Below are positions 29,700 through 39,342 of a stretch of DNA of 64,000 nucleotides, in pieces. Each line of letters begins with the position of its first letter. Position 1 is the stretch's first letter. Below the pieces are notes generated by a model that was given only the letters and a program-made list of their open reading frames with translations, did not search any database and was not told where the DNA came from. This DNA is from Sterolibacterium denitrificans (GTDB lineage Bacteria > Pseudomonadota > Gammaproteobacteria > Burkholderiales > Rhodocyclaceae): contig NZ_LT837803.1 in NCBI RefSeq assembly GCF_900174485.1, positions 62,001 through 126,000 of the forward strand, read 5' to 3'. The position numbers and the translations under genes are program-made.

Positions 29700-31018
29700 T
29701 TTTCTTCCAGATGCAGCTCGACGTAGGCGCCGTCGCGAATCTGCCGGATCCAGTCCTGATAGGCCTCGTCCAGCCGGCTTTCGCGGATCGCCTGGCGGGC
29801 GGCCAGGCGCTGGCGATCGACCGATTGCGTCTCGATGCGGCGGCCGAGCACCTGGATGATGTGCCAGCCGAACGGCGACTTGACCGGCGCGCTGATCTCG
29901 TTGTCGCGCAGCGCATTCATCGCCTGCTCGAACTCCGGCACGGTATCGCCCTCGTAGAGCCAGCCCAGATCGCCGCCCTTGGCCGCGGAGAGATCATTGG
30001 AATTGGCGCGCGCCAGTTCGGCGAAGTCGTCGCCGTGATCGAGACGCTCCTTGAGCTGCTGGGCCTTGCGCTTGGCCTCGGCCTCGGGCACCAGCTCATT
30101 GACCTTGATGAGGATGTGCCGCGCATGCGTCTGGCGCATCGGCCGAATCGACTTGCCGGCCGCGCTGCGTTCGATCAGCTTGACGATGTGATAACCGGCC
30201 GGACTCTGCAGGACGTTGCTCACCCCGCCCGCTTCGAGCTTCTTCACCGCATCGGCATACAGCGGCGGCAGGTGTTCGAGCGGACGCGGCCCCAGCAGGC
30301 CGCCGCTCATGGCGTCCGGCGCATCGGAAAAGCTCGCGGCCACGCGCGCGAAATCATCGCCCCGCTGCAACTGCGACAGCGCCTGCTCGGCGCGCGCGCG
30401 CGCGCGCAGCAACTGCTCGGTTCCGGCCTGCTCGGAAACCCGCAGCAGGATGTGGGCGACGTTGTACTCCTCGCCGCCCTGGGTCGTTGCCGCCGGCGTC
30501 GCCAGGTAGTTGTCGACCTCGGCTTCGGAAATCATGATGCGGCTGTCGACCTCGCGCTCGCGCACGCGGCCGATGATCATCTCCTCGCGCACGCCTTCGC
30601 GGAACTTGCTCCAGGTGATGCCGTCCTGCTCGATCGCATAGCGGAATTCGCTGAGGCTCATCTTGTTCGATTCGGCAATGCGGCGCAGATAATTATCGAG
30701 CTGTGCGTCATCGACCTGGATGCCGTTTTCCTTGGCGAACTGGAGCTGTATCCGATCGATGACCATGCGATCCAGCATCTGCTTTTCCAGTATCTCGCGC
30801 GGCGGCAATTGCGTGCCCTGTCCGCGCAGTTGCCGCTCGACGGTTGCCAGGCGCTCCCTGAGTTCATTGAGCGTGATCGCATCCTCATTGACCACGGCGA
30901 CGATCCGGTCGGCCAGCGCGGGCGCATCGGTGATCGCGGCAAAAGCCGTGGACGGAACCAAAAGACCGAGGCCCGCAAGCAGGCTGGCGAATAGCGAAGC
31001 AAGAATCTGCGATTTCAT
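29696..31018 (-). CDS. surA: Periplasmic chaperone and peptidyl-prolyl isomerase SurA
   Basis: A 440-residue exported chaperone for outer-membrane proteins. It has a signal peptide (about 1-27), the SurA N-terminal domain (AIVNEDAITLNELRER region) and two parvulin-type rotamase domains beginning at EYNVAHILLRV and THARHILIKV. The ATG at 31018 has GGA at suitable spacing; 31024 is the alternative. It follows lptD, its best-known client, by 82 bases. Confidence 0.95.
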   Translation of the reverse strand: MKSQILASLFASLLAGLGLLVPSTAFAAITDAPALADRIVAVVNEDAITLNELRERLATVERQLRGQGTQLPPREILEKQMLDRMVIDRIQLQFAKENGIQVDDAQLDNYLRRIAESNKMSLSEFRYAIEQDGITWSKFREGVREEMIIGRVREREVDSRIMISEAEVDNYLATPAATTQGGEEYNVAHILLRVSEQAGTEQLLRARARAEQALSQLQRGDDFARVAASFSDAPDAMSGGLLGPRPLEHLPPLYADAVKKLEAGGVSNVLQSPAGYHIVKLIERSAAGKSIRPMRQTHARHILIKVNELVPEAEAKRKAQQLKERLDHGDDFAELARANSNDLSAAKGGDLGWLYEGDTVPEFEQAMNALRDNEISAPVKSPFGWHIIQVLGRRIETQSVDRQRLAARQAIRESRLDEAYQDWIRQIRDGAYVELHLEEK

Positions 31019-31100
31019 GGGCATTCCATCATGGGTGAAAGTTGCAGAACGGGGACGTGTTCAATGTTGCAAGGACGCAGGCGGGTATTTTCGAACAGCT

Positions 31101-33410
31101 TCACGGCATCGCGCCGGCCGCTTGCGCGGAGCGGCCATAGCCGGGAATGCTGCGCTTGAGCAAGTCCAGGGGGTTGGAGCCGACACTGGCGAAACCGTTC
31201 AATTCGAGCTGTATGAAGAAAGCGGTGCTCGAATCGCCGGTTGCCGTGGCGATGCGCTGCAGTACCACGCGCGAACTCCAGCAGTCCGCATTGTATTCAA
31301 GACCGCCGACGCTCTCGATGACGCGATGATCTTCCAGCGAATAGTTGTAGCGCCCGACCACCGACCAATTGATGGACAGCGGCCACTGCCCGGCAATGTC
31401 GATCTGGCGCACATCGCCGCTGGTCAGCGAAGTGAGTTGGTTGCGGTTGTAGCGATAGCCGGCGGAAAGCACCTTGCCCGGCTCCGGCTGGTAGCGGCCG
31501 GAAATGGACAGCCGGTGCACCTGGTCGTCATGCGGGTTGAATTGCAGGCCGGCATCGAGCGTCAGCCGGGGCGCGATCTCGCCGCTCAGCGCCGCCAGAA
31601 AATCGGCGGTTCTGGTCGTGCGCACCGTCTCGCCCGGCAGCGTCACCAACTGGTCCTTGAAATAGAAACGCTGGCCGATGGCGCCGCGCAGCAGTTCGGC
31701 GCCCGTCTCCGGGTCTATCAGCCGCGAAGTCACCGCCGCGGTCAACTGGTTGGCATCACCGATGCGGTCGTCGCCGCTATAGCGGTTCTCGGAAAAAATC
31801 TGCGCGAAATTGAAGTCGGTCAGGCCGCTGTCGAAGACCGGGATCCGGCTCTGCTCGCGTGTCGGCACGCGCAGGTAGTACAGGCGCGGCTCCAGCGTCT
31901 GGGTCAGGCTGCGTTCGGCAAGTTCGAGCGGACGCTCGAAAACCACGCTGCCATCGAGACTGAACAAGGGCACGTTGCGCGTCAGGCGCTCGCCCGGCTT
32001 GCCATTCCAGCCAGCCAGGTCGTAGGTCGTCGAATGCAGCGCCAGCTTCGGCGTCAGGGAAAACGCCGCCGTCTGGATGGGCAGCTCGAACTGCGGATTG
32101 AGGATGGTGCGCGTCCCCTCGATCTGGTTCGGATGAACGAAGCGGACGAACTCGCCGCGAAAACCGAAATGGCCGTCGAACGGCAGGTCGGCACGATTCG
32201 CATTCAGCGTCAGTTGCGGCAGACGGCGGTAAGGAATGGCCATCGGCGGCAGGGCGGGATCCTGCAGGGTCTGGTAACTCTGCGCCATCAGGCTGGCATT
32301 CCACCAGGTGCTGGCATAGCCGAACACGCCCTGGCGCAGCAGGTTGTTCCGCGCGATATTGGTCATCCGCGACGACAGGTCACTGAAATAGGTGTCGTCG
32401 GAAACGCCGTTGAGATCGAGGCTGCCGGTAAATCCGCGGCCGAAATTCTGGCTGTGGTTGTAGCTGTAGCTGCTGCGTTGCCGGTGCGCCACCCGGTCGT
32501 CGGGCAGCACGTCCGCCTGCAGGGTGCCGCTGTAATTTTCATCGAGATAGCGGAACTCGCTGCCCAGGGCCAGGCCGCGCTTGGTCATCAGGCGCGGGGT
32601 GAAGGTCGCATCCATGTTCGACGCGATATTCCAGTAATAGGGAACCGAAAGCTCGAAACCACTCTTGCTGGTGGTGCCGATGGTGGGCGCCAGCACGCCG
32701 CTCTTGCGCTTGTTGTTGAGCGAGAAAGTCAGCCAGGGGGAATACAGCAGCGGCACGTCCTGAAAGACCAGCGTGGCATCGTCGGCATCGCCGACTTCGG
32801 TGTCGTAATCGAGCTGAATGCTGCTGGCGCGCGCGAACCAGGCCGGATCGGAAGGCGCGCAGGTGCTGTAGGTCGCACTGCTGAGCCGATAGTGGTTCTT
32901 GCCCTCGAAGTCGATGCGCTGCGCCGCGCCGCTGCCGACCGTCAGCGGACCGGAAGCCCCGCCGGCCGGCGCCCGCTTGATGGTATAGCGCGGCGCCTCG
33001 AAGAAACCGATGTTGTCCGCCATTTTCAGGCGCAGATGCGGGCCGCTGATCACATCCTCGTTCTGTCTCAATTCCACGTTGCCGATGGCCTCGACCTCGT
33101 CATCGTTCTGTCGATACACGAGGCGATCCGTGGTCAGCACGTTGTCCGCGCGCCGCACGCTGACGTTGCCTTCCGCCACCGTCTCGACGTCGTTCAGGCC
33201 GGTGATGCGATCCGCCTCGATGAAGGACGGCAGCGGCGCATCCTTGCCTTCCACCGGCGGCGTACCGAATTCGTAGCTGATTTGCAGGGAGCGGTCCCGC
33301 ACCACACCCGAACCGGCCGCGCGCGCGGACTCGTGCAAGCCAAGCGCCGTCACCACCAGCAGCGGCAGCAATAACCGCCGGAAAGCCTGGCCTCGCCGAA
33401 GAAAACGCAT
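31101..33410 (-). CDS. lptD: LPS-assembly protein LptD
   Basis: A 769-residue outer-membrane protein that inserts LPS with LptE. It has a signal peptide (about 1-31), an OstA/LptA-like beta-jellyroll domain (EADRITGLNDVETVAEGNV, DRLVYRQNDDEVEAIGNVEL) and a C-terminal barrel. Only two cysteines are present in the mature protein (TYSTCAP and NADCWSS), enough for one disulphide between the N-terminal domain and the barrel, against four in E. coli. The start at 33410 is chosen for the signal peptide; no clear ribosome-binding site is seen and the frame is open to 33515. Confidence 0.93.
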   Translation of the reverse strand: MRFLRRGQAFRRLLLPLLVVTALGLHESARAAGSGVVRDRSLQISYEFGTPPVEGKDAPLPSFIEADRITGLNDVETVAEGNVSVRRADNVLTTDRLVYRQNDDEVEAIGNVELRQNEDVISGPHLRLKMADNIGFFEAPRYTIKRAPAGGASGPLTVGSGAAQRIDFEGKNHYRLSSATYSTCAPSDPAWFARASSIQLDYDTEVGDADDATLVFQDVPLLYSPWLTFSLNNKRKSGVLAPTIGTTSKSGFELSVPYYWNIASNMDATFTPRLMTKRGLALGSEFRYLDENYSGTLQADVLPDDRVAHRQRSSYSYNHSQNFGRGFTGSLDLNGVSDDTYFSDLSSRMTNIARNNLLRQGVFGYASTWWNASLMAQSYQTLQDPALPPMAIPYRRLPQLTLNANRADLPFDGHFGFRGEFVRFVHPNQIEGTRTILNPQFELPIQTAAFSLTPKLALHSTTYDLAGWNGKPGERLTRNVPLFSLDGSVVFERPLELAERSLTQTLEPRLYYLRVPTREQSRIPVFDSGLTDFNFAQIFSENRYSGDDRIGDANQLTAAVTSRLIDPETGAELLRGAIGQRFYFKDQLVTLPGETVRTTRTADFLAALSGEIAPRLTLDAGLQFNPHDDQVHRLSISGRYQPEPGKVLSAGYRYNRNQLTSLTSGDVRQIDIAGQWPLSINWSVVGRYNYSLEDHRVIESVGGLEYNADCWSSRVVLQRIATATGDSSTAFFIQLELNGFASVGSNPLDLLKRSIPGYGRSAQAAGAMP

Positions 33411-33522
33411 GTGCACGATGAAGTCGGGTTTCCGATTGTTGGTTTGCTGAATCGTTGAGTCGTTATTTCGAGCGGCGGACGCGGCTGCCGCCAGCGCCGG
33501 GGCCTGGGACGTCACGGGCGGG

Positions 33523-33546
33523 TGCTAGAATCGGCCGATTCTAGCA
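33523..33546. promoter_or_regulatory. 24-bp perfect palindrome forming a symmetric bidirectional promoter
   Basis: The half-site TGCTAGAATCGG is followed directly by its reverse complement. TGCTAGAAT is an extended -10 in each direction, rightward for amgK (33523-33531) and leftward for lptD (33546-33538). On the lptD side TTGGGC (33566-33561) lies exactly 17 bases upstream as a -35. Each transcript would start within the other's -10, so the two promoters should compete. Confidence 0.6.
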
Positions 33547-33611
33547 TTGGCTCGCACGCCGCCCAAGGTGCTTGCGCCGCCTGCATCCATCCCGCTCCAT
33601 TCCACCTCAGC

Positions 33612-34625
33612 ATGGAACGCCAACGACAAATCATCGACTGGCTGCAGCAGCTCCAGCCCGGCCGCGACTTCAGCCTCGCCCCGGCCTCGGCCGATGCCAG
33701 CTTCCGCCGCTATTTTCGCGTCCGCTACGGCGACGGCCGGACGCTCATCGTCATGGATGCGCCGCCCGGCCGGGAAGACTGCCGTCCCTGGCTGCACGTC
33801 CAGCAGCTCTTCGCAGCCACCGGCGCGCACGTGCCGGAGGTGTTGGCGCAGGATGCCGAACGCGGCTTCCTGCTGCTCTCCGACCTGGGCGGCACCACCT
33901 ACCTCGCCGTACTGCAGGCCGACCCGGGCCGGGCGCGGACGCTCTACGAGGATGCCGCCACGGCGCTGATCCGCATCCAGGCGGCAAGCCGCCCCGGCGT
34001 GCTGCCCGAATACGATCGCGCCCTGCTGCTGCGCGAGCTGATGCTGTTTCCCGACTGGTACGTGGCGAAGCACCTCGGCATCGACATGAACGCTGCCCAG
34101 CGCAACGTAATGGAACGGGCCTTCGAGCGCATCCTCGCCGTCAATCTCGACGAACCGCGCGTCTTCGTGCACCGCGACTACCACTCGCGCAACCTGATGC
34201 TGCTGGACGGTGAAGACGGCAACAATCCGGGCATCATCGACTTCCAGGATGCCGTCTACGGCCCGCTCAGCTACGACCTCGTCTCGCTGTTCAAGGATGC
34301 CTACATCGAATGGGACGAAGAACAGACGCTGGACTGGCTGGTGCGCTACTGGGAAAAGGCGCGCAAGACCGGCCTGCCGGTGCGCGCGGACTTCGGCGAA
34401 TTCCATCGCGACTACGAATGGATGGGCGTGCAGCGCCACATCAAGGTGCTCGGCATCTTCGCCCGTCTCTGCCACCGCGACGGCAAGGAGGCTTATCTCA
34501 AGGACATGCCGCTGGTGATGAAATACCTGCGCCACGCCGCCGACCGCTACCGCGAACTCGGCCCCTTCCTCAAGCTGCTCGACGAACTGGAAGGCCGGCA
34601 GGAGGAAGTGGGGTATACGTTTTGA
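33612..34625 (+). CDS. amgK: N-acetylmuramate/N-acetylglucosamine kinase (aminoglycoside phosphotransferase fold)
   Basis: A 337-residue kinase of the APH fold. The catalytic loop VFVHRDYHSRNLML and the metal-binding GIIDFQDAVYGPLSYDLVSL are present. With murU downstream and lptD divergent upstream, it matches AmgK of the MurNAc salvage route, which makes MurNAc-1-phosphate while bypassing fosfomycin-sensitive steps. The ATG at 33612 (MERQRQ) is preferred. In related genomes murU follows directly; here a methyltransferase gene stands between them. Confidence 0.9.
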   Translation: MERQRQIIDWLQQLQPGRDFSLAPASADASFRRYFRVRYGDGRTLIVMDAPPGREDCRPWLHVQQLFAATGAHVPEVLAQDAERGFLLLSDLGGTTYLAVLQADPGRARTLYEDAATALIRIQAASRPGVLPEYDRALLLRELMLFPDWYVAKHLGIDMNAAQRNVMERAFERILAVNLDEPRVFVHRDYHSRNLMLLDGEDGNNPGIIDFQDAVYGPLSYDLVSLFKDAYIEWDEEQTLDWLVRYWEKARKTGLPVRADFGEFHRDYEWMGVQRHIKVLGIFARLCHRDGKEAYLKDMPLVMKYLRHAADRYRELGPFLKLLDELEGRQEEVGYTF

Positions 34626-34628
34626 ATC

Positions 34629-35909
34629 ATGGGGCGAAAATCAAGCTCATCGGCCGTACGAACCGTACAAACGGTACCAACGGCACCAACCGTACGTAAC
34701 GTCGAAACCCTCGGCCAGGTCTTCACGCCGCCCTGCGTGGTGCGGGCGATGCTGGCGCTGCGCAGGCAGGCCGGACGGGTGCTGGAACCCGCATGTGGCG
34801 ATGGCGCCTTCTCGAACGAACTGCCGGATTGCGTGGCCATCGAGCTGGATCGCCGCCATGCGCCGCCGGGCAGCCTGAACATCGACTTCTTCGCCTATCC
34901 GGAAACGGAGAAATTTTCCACCATCATCGGCAATCCGCCCTACGTCCGCCATCAGGACATCCTTCCGGAAAGCAAGGCGCTCATCGCATCGCAGTTGTTC
35001 GATCAGCGTTCCAATCTCTATCTGTTTTTCATCGAGAAGGCCGTGCGTCACCTGATGCCGGGCGGCGAGCTGATTTTCATCACCCCGCGCGACTTTCTGA
35101 AAACCACCTCCAGCGTGCGGCTGAATCGCTGGCTGCATGAACATGGCACGATCACCCATGCCATCGAGCTGGGCGATGCCCGAATCTTCACGGCGGCCGT
35201 CCCCAACTGCCTGATCTGGCGTTTCGAGAAGGATTGCCGCGATCGCTCGGTGCAGTACGCGGAAATCGGCAACCGGGACGCGCTCGCGACGGCGCTGGCC
35301 GCGCCGCGCTGGGAGCGGCGGCATTTCGTCGAAAACGCAGGCCATCTGATCTTCGCGAAAGCGCTGCACAGCCTGCAGCTAAAGGACATCGCCCGCGTCA
35401 AGGTCGGCGCCGTGTCGGGCGCGGACGACATCTACGCAGACGAAAAACTCGGCAACCGCGACTTCGTCTGCGCCGCCACCGCCAGGACCGGCAAGACGCG
35501 CCGCATGATCTGGGTCGACAAGAACGCCCGGCCGCCGAAGGCGCTGCTGCCCCACAAGGCTCGCCTCATCTCGCGCGGCATCCGGCCGTATGACGAATCC
35601 AACTGGTGGCAGTGGGGACGCGGCTATCCCATCACGGACGCGCCCCGGGTATATGTGAATGGCCGGACGCGCCAGTCGCAGCCATTCTTTCTGCATGCCT
35701 GCAAGAACTTCGATGGCGCGGTATTGGCCATCTTTCCGCACGACCCGGGCATCGACCTGGCCGCCTTCTGCGCGGCCTTGAATGCGGTCGCCTGGGATCA
35801 GCTCGGCTTCGTCTGCGACGGGCGCTACCTATTCACCCAGCGCAGTCTGGAAAACGCGCCCCTGCCGGCATCCCTCGAACGATTCATCCCCGGGCATACG
35901 CCACCATGA
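34629..35909 (+). CDS. Class I N6-adenine DNA methyltransferase (NPPY type)
   Basis: A 426-residue protein. GQVFTPPCVVRAML (near 30) with VLEPACGDGAFS (near 52) is the SAM-binding region, and IIGNPPYVRHQD (near 99) holds the catalytic NPPY of adenine-N6 methyltransferases related to the Eco57I/TaqI groups. The C-terminal half is probably the target-recognition domain. No restriction endonuclease gene is adjacent, so it looks like an orphan methylase. It begins 3 bases after amgK and ends overlapping murU by 4. The first 25 residues are encoded by a degenerate 9-base tandem repeat (VRTVQTVPTAPTVRNV), so the true start could be later. Confidence 0.8.
   Translation: MGRKSSSSAVRTVQTVPTAPTVRNVETLGQVFTPPCVVRAMLALRRQAGRVLEPACGDGAFSNELPDCVAIELDRRHAPPGSLNIDFFAYPETEKFSTIIGNPPYVRHQDILPESKALIASQLFDQRSNLYLFFIEKAVRHLMPGGELIFITPRDFLKTTSSVRLNRWLHEHGTITHAIELGDARIFTAAVPNCLIWRFEKDCRDRSVQYAEIGNRDALATALAAPRWERRHFVENAGHLIFAKALHSLQLKDIARVKVGAVSGADDIYADEKLGNRDFVCAATARTGKTRRMIWVDKNARPPKALLPHKARLISRGIRPYDESNWWQWGRGYPITDAPRVYVNGRTRQSQPFFLHACKNFDGAVLAIFPHDPGIDLAAFCAALNAVAWDQLGFVCDGRYLFTQRSLENAPLPASLERFIPGHTPP
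34664..34702 (+). repeat. Degenerate 9-base tandem repeat in the methyltransferase 5' end
   Basis: About four units of the type CGTACGAAC, CGTACAAAC, GGTACCAAC, GGCACCAAC run in tandem across the first codons of the methyltransferase gene. Being 9 bases long, gain or loss of a unit would keep the frame. Similar short degenerate repeats occur at several other gene junctions in the window. Confidence 0.7.
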
Positions 35910-36607
35910 AAGCCATGATCCTCGCCGCAGGACGCGGCGTACGCATGCGGCCGCTGACCGACAGCGTGCCCAAGCCCCTGCTCCCCGTAGCCGGCAAGCC
36001 GCTGATCGTCTGGCAGATCGAGCGGCTGGCGGCGGCTGGCATGATTGATCTGGTCATCAACCATGCCCATCTCGGCGCGCAGATCGAGGCGGCGCTGGGC
36101 GATGGCGCGCGCTTCGGCGTGCGCATCGCCTACTCGCCGGAAGCCGAGGCGCTGGAAACCGCCGGCGGCATCCGCCAGGCCCTGCCGCTGCTCGGCGACC
36201 AGCCTTTTTTCGTCGTCAGCGCCGACATCCATTGCGCCTGCGACTATCGCCAACTGCTCGACGATCTGCCACTGGCCGACGACGCGCTGGCCTGTCTGTG
36301 GATGGTCGCCAATCCACCCTGGCATCCCGGTGGCGACTTCGCGCTGCGCGAGGGCCGCCTGCGCCTGGCCGATGACGGTGGGCCGCGCCTGACCTACGCC
36401 AACTTCGGCCTGTTCCGCCCGGCCATGTTCGCGCAGATTGCGCCGGGCACCAAGCTACCGCTGCGACCGCTGCTCGATGCGGCGATTCCTGCCGGGCGCA
36501 TCCAGGGCGCGCGGCTCGATGCGGTGTGGGACAATCTGGGCACCCCGGCCCAGCTCGCGGAACTCGATGCGCGGCTGCGCCGGCAACTCCAGAATCCGAA
36601 ATCCTGA
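35906..36607 (+). CDS. murU: N-acetylmuramate-1-phosphate uridylyltransferase
   Basis: A 233-residue nucleotidyltransferase (GT-A-like fold). It has the nucleotide-binding start MILAAGRGVRMRPLTDSVPK, then PKPLLPVAGKPLI and VVSADIHCACDY. The partner of AmgK, it forms UDP-MurNAc from MurNAc-1-phosphate. It is shorter than glucose-1-phosphate thymidylyltransferases, as MurU is. Its ATG overlaps the methyltransferase stop. Confidence 0.9.
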   Translation: MKAMILAAGRGVRMRPLTDSVPKPLLPVAGKPLIVWQIERLAAAGMIDLVINHAHLGAQIEAALGDGARFGVRIAYSPEAEALETAGGIRQALPLLGDQPFFVVSADIHCACDYRQLLDDLPLADDALACLWMVANPPWHPGGDFALREGRLRLADDGGPRLTYANFGLFRPAMFAQIAPGTKLPLRPLLDAAIPAGRIQGARLDAVWDNLGTPAQLAELDARLRRQLQNPKS

Positions 36608-36641
36608 AACCGATTTCGCCGTCCTTGCACTCATGGCACTC

Positions 36642-37961
36642 ATGAACATCCAGCCTTTCATCGCGCGCCGCGCGCGCCTGCTCGAACACATGCAACGCCA
36701 CGGCGGCGGACTGGCCGTGATTCCCACCGCGCCCGAGCAACTGCGCAACCGCGACACCCATTATCCCTATCGCCCCGACAGCTACTTCCATTACCTGAGC
36801 GGCTTCGGCGAGCCGGAAGCCGTGCTGCTGCTGATCGCCGGCGACAATCCCCGCAGCATCCTGTTCTGCCGCGAGAAGGACGTCGAGCGGGAAATCTGGG
36901 ACGGCTTCCGCTGGGGGCCGGAGGCGGCGCGCGAAGCCTACGGTTTCGATGCCTGCCATCCCGTCGCGCAATTCGACGACAAACTTGCCGAACTGCTGGC
37001 CGACCAACCCGCGCTGTGGTTTTCGCTGGGCTTCGATGCCGTCTGGGATGCGCGCATCGCACAGGCCCTCAACGCCGTGCGCGCCCAGGCGCGCAACGGC
37101 AAGCGCGCGCCGGCGCAGTTGCAGGACGTGCGCGCCGCGCTCGACGAGATGCGCCTGATCAAGGACGCCAGCGAAATCGAACTGATGCGCCGCGCCGCCG
37201 ACATTGCCGCCAGCGCCCATCGCCGCGCCATGCAGGCAACGCGCCCCGGCCTGCCCGAATACGCCATCGAAGCCGAACTGCTGCACGAATTCCGCCGCCA
37301 TGGCTGCCAGGCGCCGGCCTACGGCAGCATCGTCGCGGGCGGAGCCAATGCCTGCATCCTCCACTACATCGACAACGATCAGCCGCTCAGGGACGGCGAG
37401 CTGCTGCTGATCGACGCCGGCGGCGAGCTCGACGGCTATGCCGCCGACATCACCCGCACTTTCCCGGTGAATGGCCGGTTCAGCGGCGCGCAGGCCGACG
37501 TATATCGACTGGTGCTCGCGGCCCAGGAAGCCGCCATCGCCACGGTCAAGCCGGGTGTCGGCTTCATCGCGCCGCACGATGCGGCAGTGCACGTGCTGGC
37601 GCAGGGGATGCTCGACCTCGGGCTGCTGCGCGGCTCGCTCGACGGCATCATCGAATCGGAAGCCTACAAGCGCTATTACATGCACCGCACCAGCCACTGG
37701 CTGGGCCGCGACGTGCATGATGCGGGCGACTACAAGCACGGCGAGCAATGGCGCGCGCTCGAACCCGGCATGCTGCTGACCATCGAACCGGGCTGCTACA
37801 TTCGCGCCGCCGACGACGTACCCGCCGCCTTCCATGGCATCGGCGTGCGCATCGAGGACGATGCGCTGGTCACCGGCGACGGCTGCGAAATCATCACCCA
37901 TGAAGCGCCAAAGAACATCCGCGAAATCGAAAACCTGATGGCCGAGGCGCGGCATGGCTAA
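36642..37961 (+). CDS. pepP: Xaa-Pro aminopeptidase
   Basis: A 439-residue M24B metallopeptidase that removes an N-terminal residue preceding proline. The metal ligands sit in LLLIDAGGELDGYAADITRT (two aspartates), HRTSHWLGRDVHD, LTIEPGCY and GVRIEDDALV. The N-terminal domain shows the AMP_N pattern RPDSYFHYLSGFGEPEAVLL. ATGs at 36633 and 36642 are both possible; neither has a good ribosome-binding site. It overlaps ubiH by 8 bases, as in many Proteobacteria. Confidence 0.95.
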   Translation: MNIQPFIARRARLLEHMQRHGGGLAVIPTAPEQLRNRDTHYPYRPDSYFHYLSGFGEPEAVLLLIAGDNPRSILFCREKDVEREIWDGFRWGPEAAREAYGFDACHPVAQFDDKLAELLADQPALWFSLGFDAVWDARIAQALNAVRAQARNGKRAPAQLQDVRAALDEMRLIKDASEIELMRRAADIAASAHRRAMQATRPGLPEYAIEAELLHEFRRHGCQAPAYGSIVAGGANACILHYIDNDQPLRDGELLLIDAGGELDGYAADITRTFPVNGRFSGAQADVYRLVLAAQEAAIATVKPGVGFIAPHDAAVHVLAQGMLDLGLLRGSLDGIIESEAYKRYYMHRTSHWLGRDVHDAGDYKHGEQWRALEPGMLLTIEPGCYIRAADDVPAAFHGIGVRIEDDALVTGDGCEIITHEAPKNIREIENLMAEARHG

Positions 37962-39198
37962 GTCAGGCGATCCGACCTACTTCGGCGCCCATCTGGCGGA
38001 CATCGCGGCGCCGCCGCGCACGGCAGAGGAGGCAACCCCGGTCGCCATCATCGGCGGCGGGCTGGCGGGGATGACGCTGGCGCTGGCGCTCAGGCAGCAC
38101 GGCATCGGCGCCCGCATTTTCGACGCCCGGCCGCGCGGCGCGGCGCGTCATGATCCGCGCGCGCTGGCGCTCTCGCACGGCTCGCAGCAGACCTTCGCCT
38201 GGCTCGGTCTTTGGCCGCAGATTGCCGCCGCCGCCACGCCGATCGTCAGCATTCACGTCTCGCAGCGCGGCGGCTTCGGCCGCACGCGCATCACGGCGGC
38301 CGAACAGGACGTGCCGGCGCTGGGCCAGGTCGTTGCCGCCGGACACATCGCCGCCGTGCTCGATACCGCGCTCGCCGCCGCAGGCATCGAGTACCACGAG
38401 CACACGCGCATCGACTGCGTGAATATGGATGCAGATACCGGACGCGTCTGGCTGCGCGATGACCGCGGCGACGCACGGGACAGCGCGCGCCTGGTGATCT
38501 ATGCCGAAGGCGCGGTCGACGCGGCGCATGCCGACGCTGCCACGCAGACGCGAACCCGCGACTACGGCCAGCATGCGCTGGTCTGCGAGGCCCGCACGAG
38601 CACGCCGCACCACGGCACGGCTTACGAGCGTTTCACCGCGCAGGGGCCGTTGGCCCTGCTGCCCTGCGGCGCGGCCGACAATTTTTCGGTGGTCTACACT
38701 TGCTCGCCGGACGAAGCCCGGCGTCTCCTGAGTCTGGACGACGCCGCTTTCCTCGCCGCGCTGCAGGCTCACTTCGGACTCGGGCAGCGCCTGCGCTTCG
38801 TCGCCGCCACGCCGCGCCACGTCTTTCCGCTCGGCCTGCGCTATCGCCGCTCACCCATCGGCCCGCGCCGCGTCTGGCTCGGCAACGCCGCGCAGACCCT
38901 GCATCCGGTGGCCGGCCAGGGTTTCAATCTGGCGCTGCGCGACATCCGCGATCTGGCCCGCGTGCTGACCGGCAGCCCCGATCCGGGGGCAAGGGCGACA
39001 CTCCAGCGCTACGCCAATACGCGCCGTATCGACCGCGCCGGAACGATCGGCTTCACCGACGGCATCGTGCGCCTGTTCAGCAACGACCTGCCGCTGCTGC
39101 GCGAAGGCCGCGGCCTGGCCCTACTCGCGCTCGACCTGCTGCCGCCGCTGCGCGGCCTCGTCGCGCGGCGCATGATGTACGGCACGCGCGACGGTTAG
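37954..39198 (+). CDS. ubiH: UbiH/VisC-family FAD monooxygenase (ubiquinone biosynthesis)
   Basis: A 414-residue flavoprotein hydroxylase. The Rossmann motif VAIIGGGLAGMTLALALRQH begins at about residue 30, the middle DPRALALSHGS follows, and the second FAD motif VWLGNAAQTLHPVAGQGFNL lies near 308. Family members hydroxylate the ubiquinone ring; UbiH is likely from the pepP linkage, but UbiF or other paralogues cannot be ruled out. It carries about 29 extra residues before the FAD motif. Confidence 0.85.
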   Translation: MAKSGDPTYFGAHLADIAAPPRTAEEATPVAIIGGGLAGMTLALALRQHGIGARIFDARPRGAARHDPRALALSHGSQQTFAWLGLWPQIAAAATPIVSIHVSQRGGFGRTRITAAEQDVPALGQVVAAGHIAAVLDTALAAAGIEYHEHTRIDCVNMDADTGRVWLRDDRGDARDSARLVIYAEGAVDAAHADAATQTRTRDYGQHALVCEARTSTPHHGTAYERFTAQGPLALLPCGAADNFSVVYTCSPDEARRLLSLDDAAFLAALQAHFGLGQRLRFVAATPRHVFPLGLRYRRSPIGPRRVWLGNAAQTLHPVAGQGFNLALRDIRDLARVLTGSPDPGARATLQRYANTRRIDRAGTIGFTDGIVRLFSNDLPLLREGRGLALLALDLLPPLRGLVARRMMYGTRDG

Positions 39199-39342
39199 AC
39201 GCCAGGACAGCAATCCACACCCTGCCTGTTCCTGCAACACCACACGCCACGTCCGGCGGCTGCCTGCCAGGCGCCTGCACCACATTGACCGCTTTCGATC
39301 TCCCTGCATTTCTTCCGGAAAACAGCAGCCAGTCCTTTGCGG

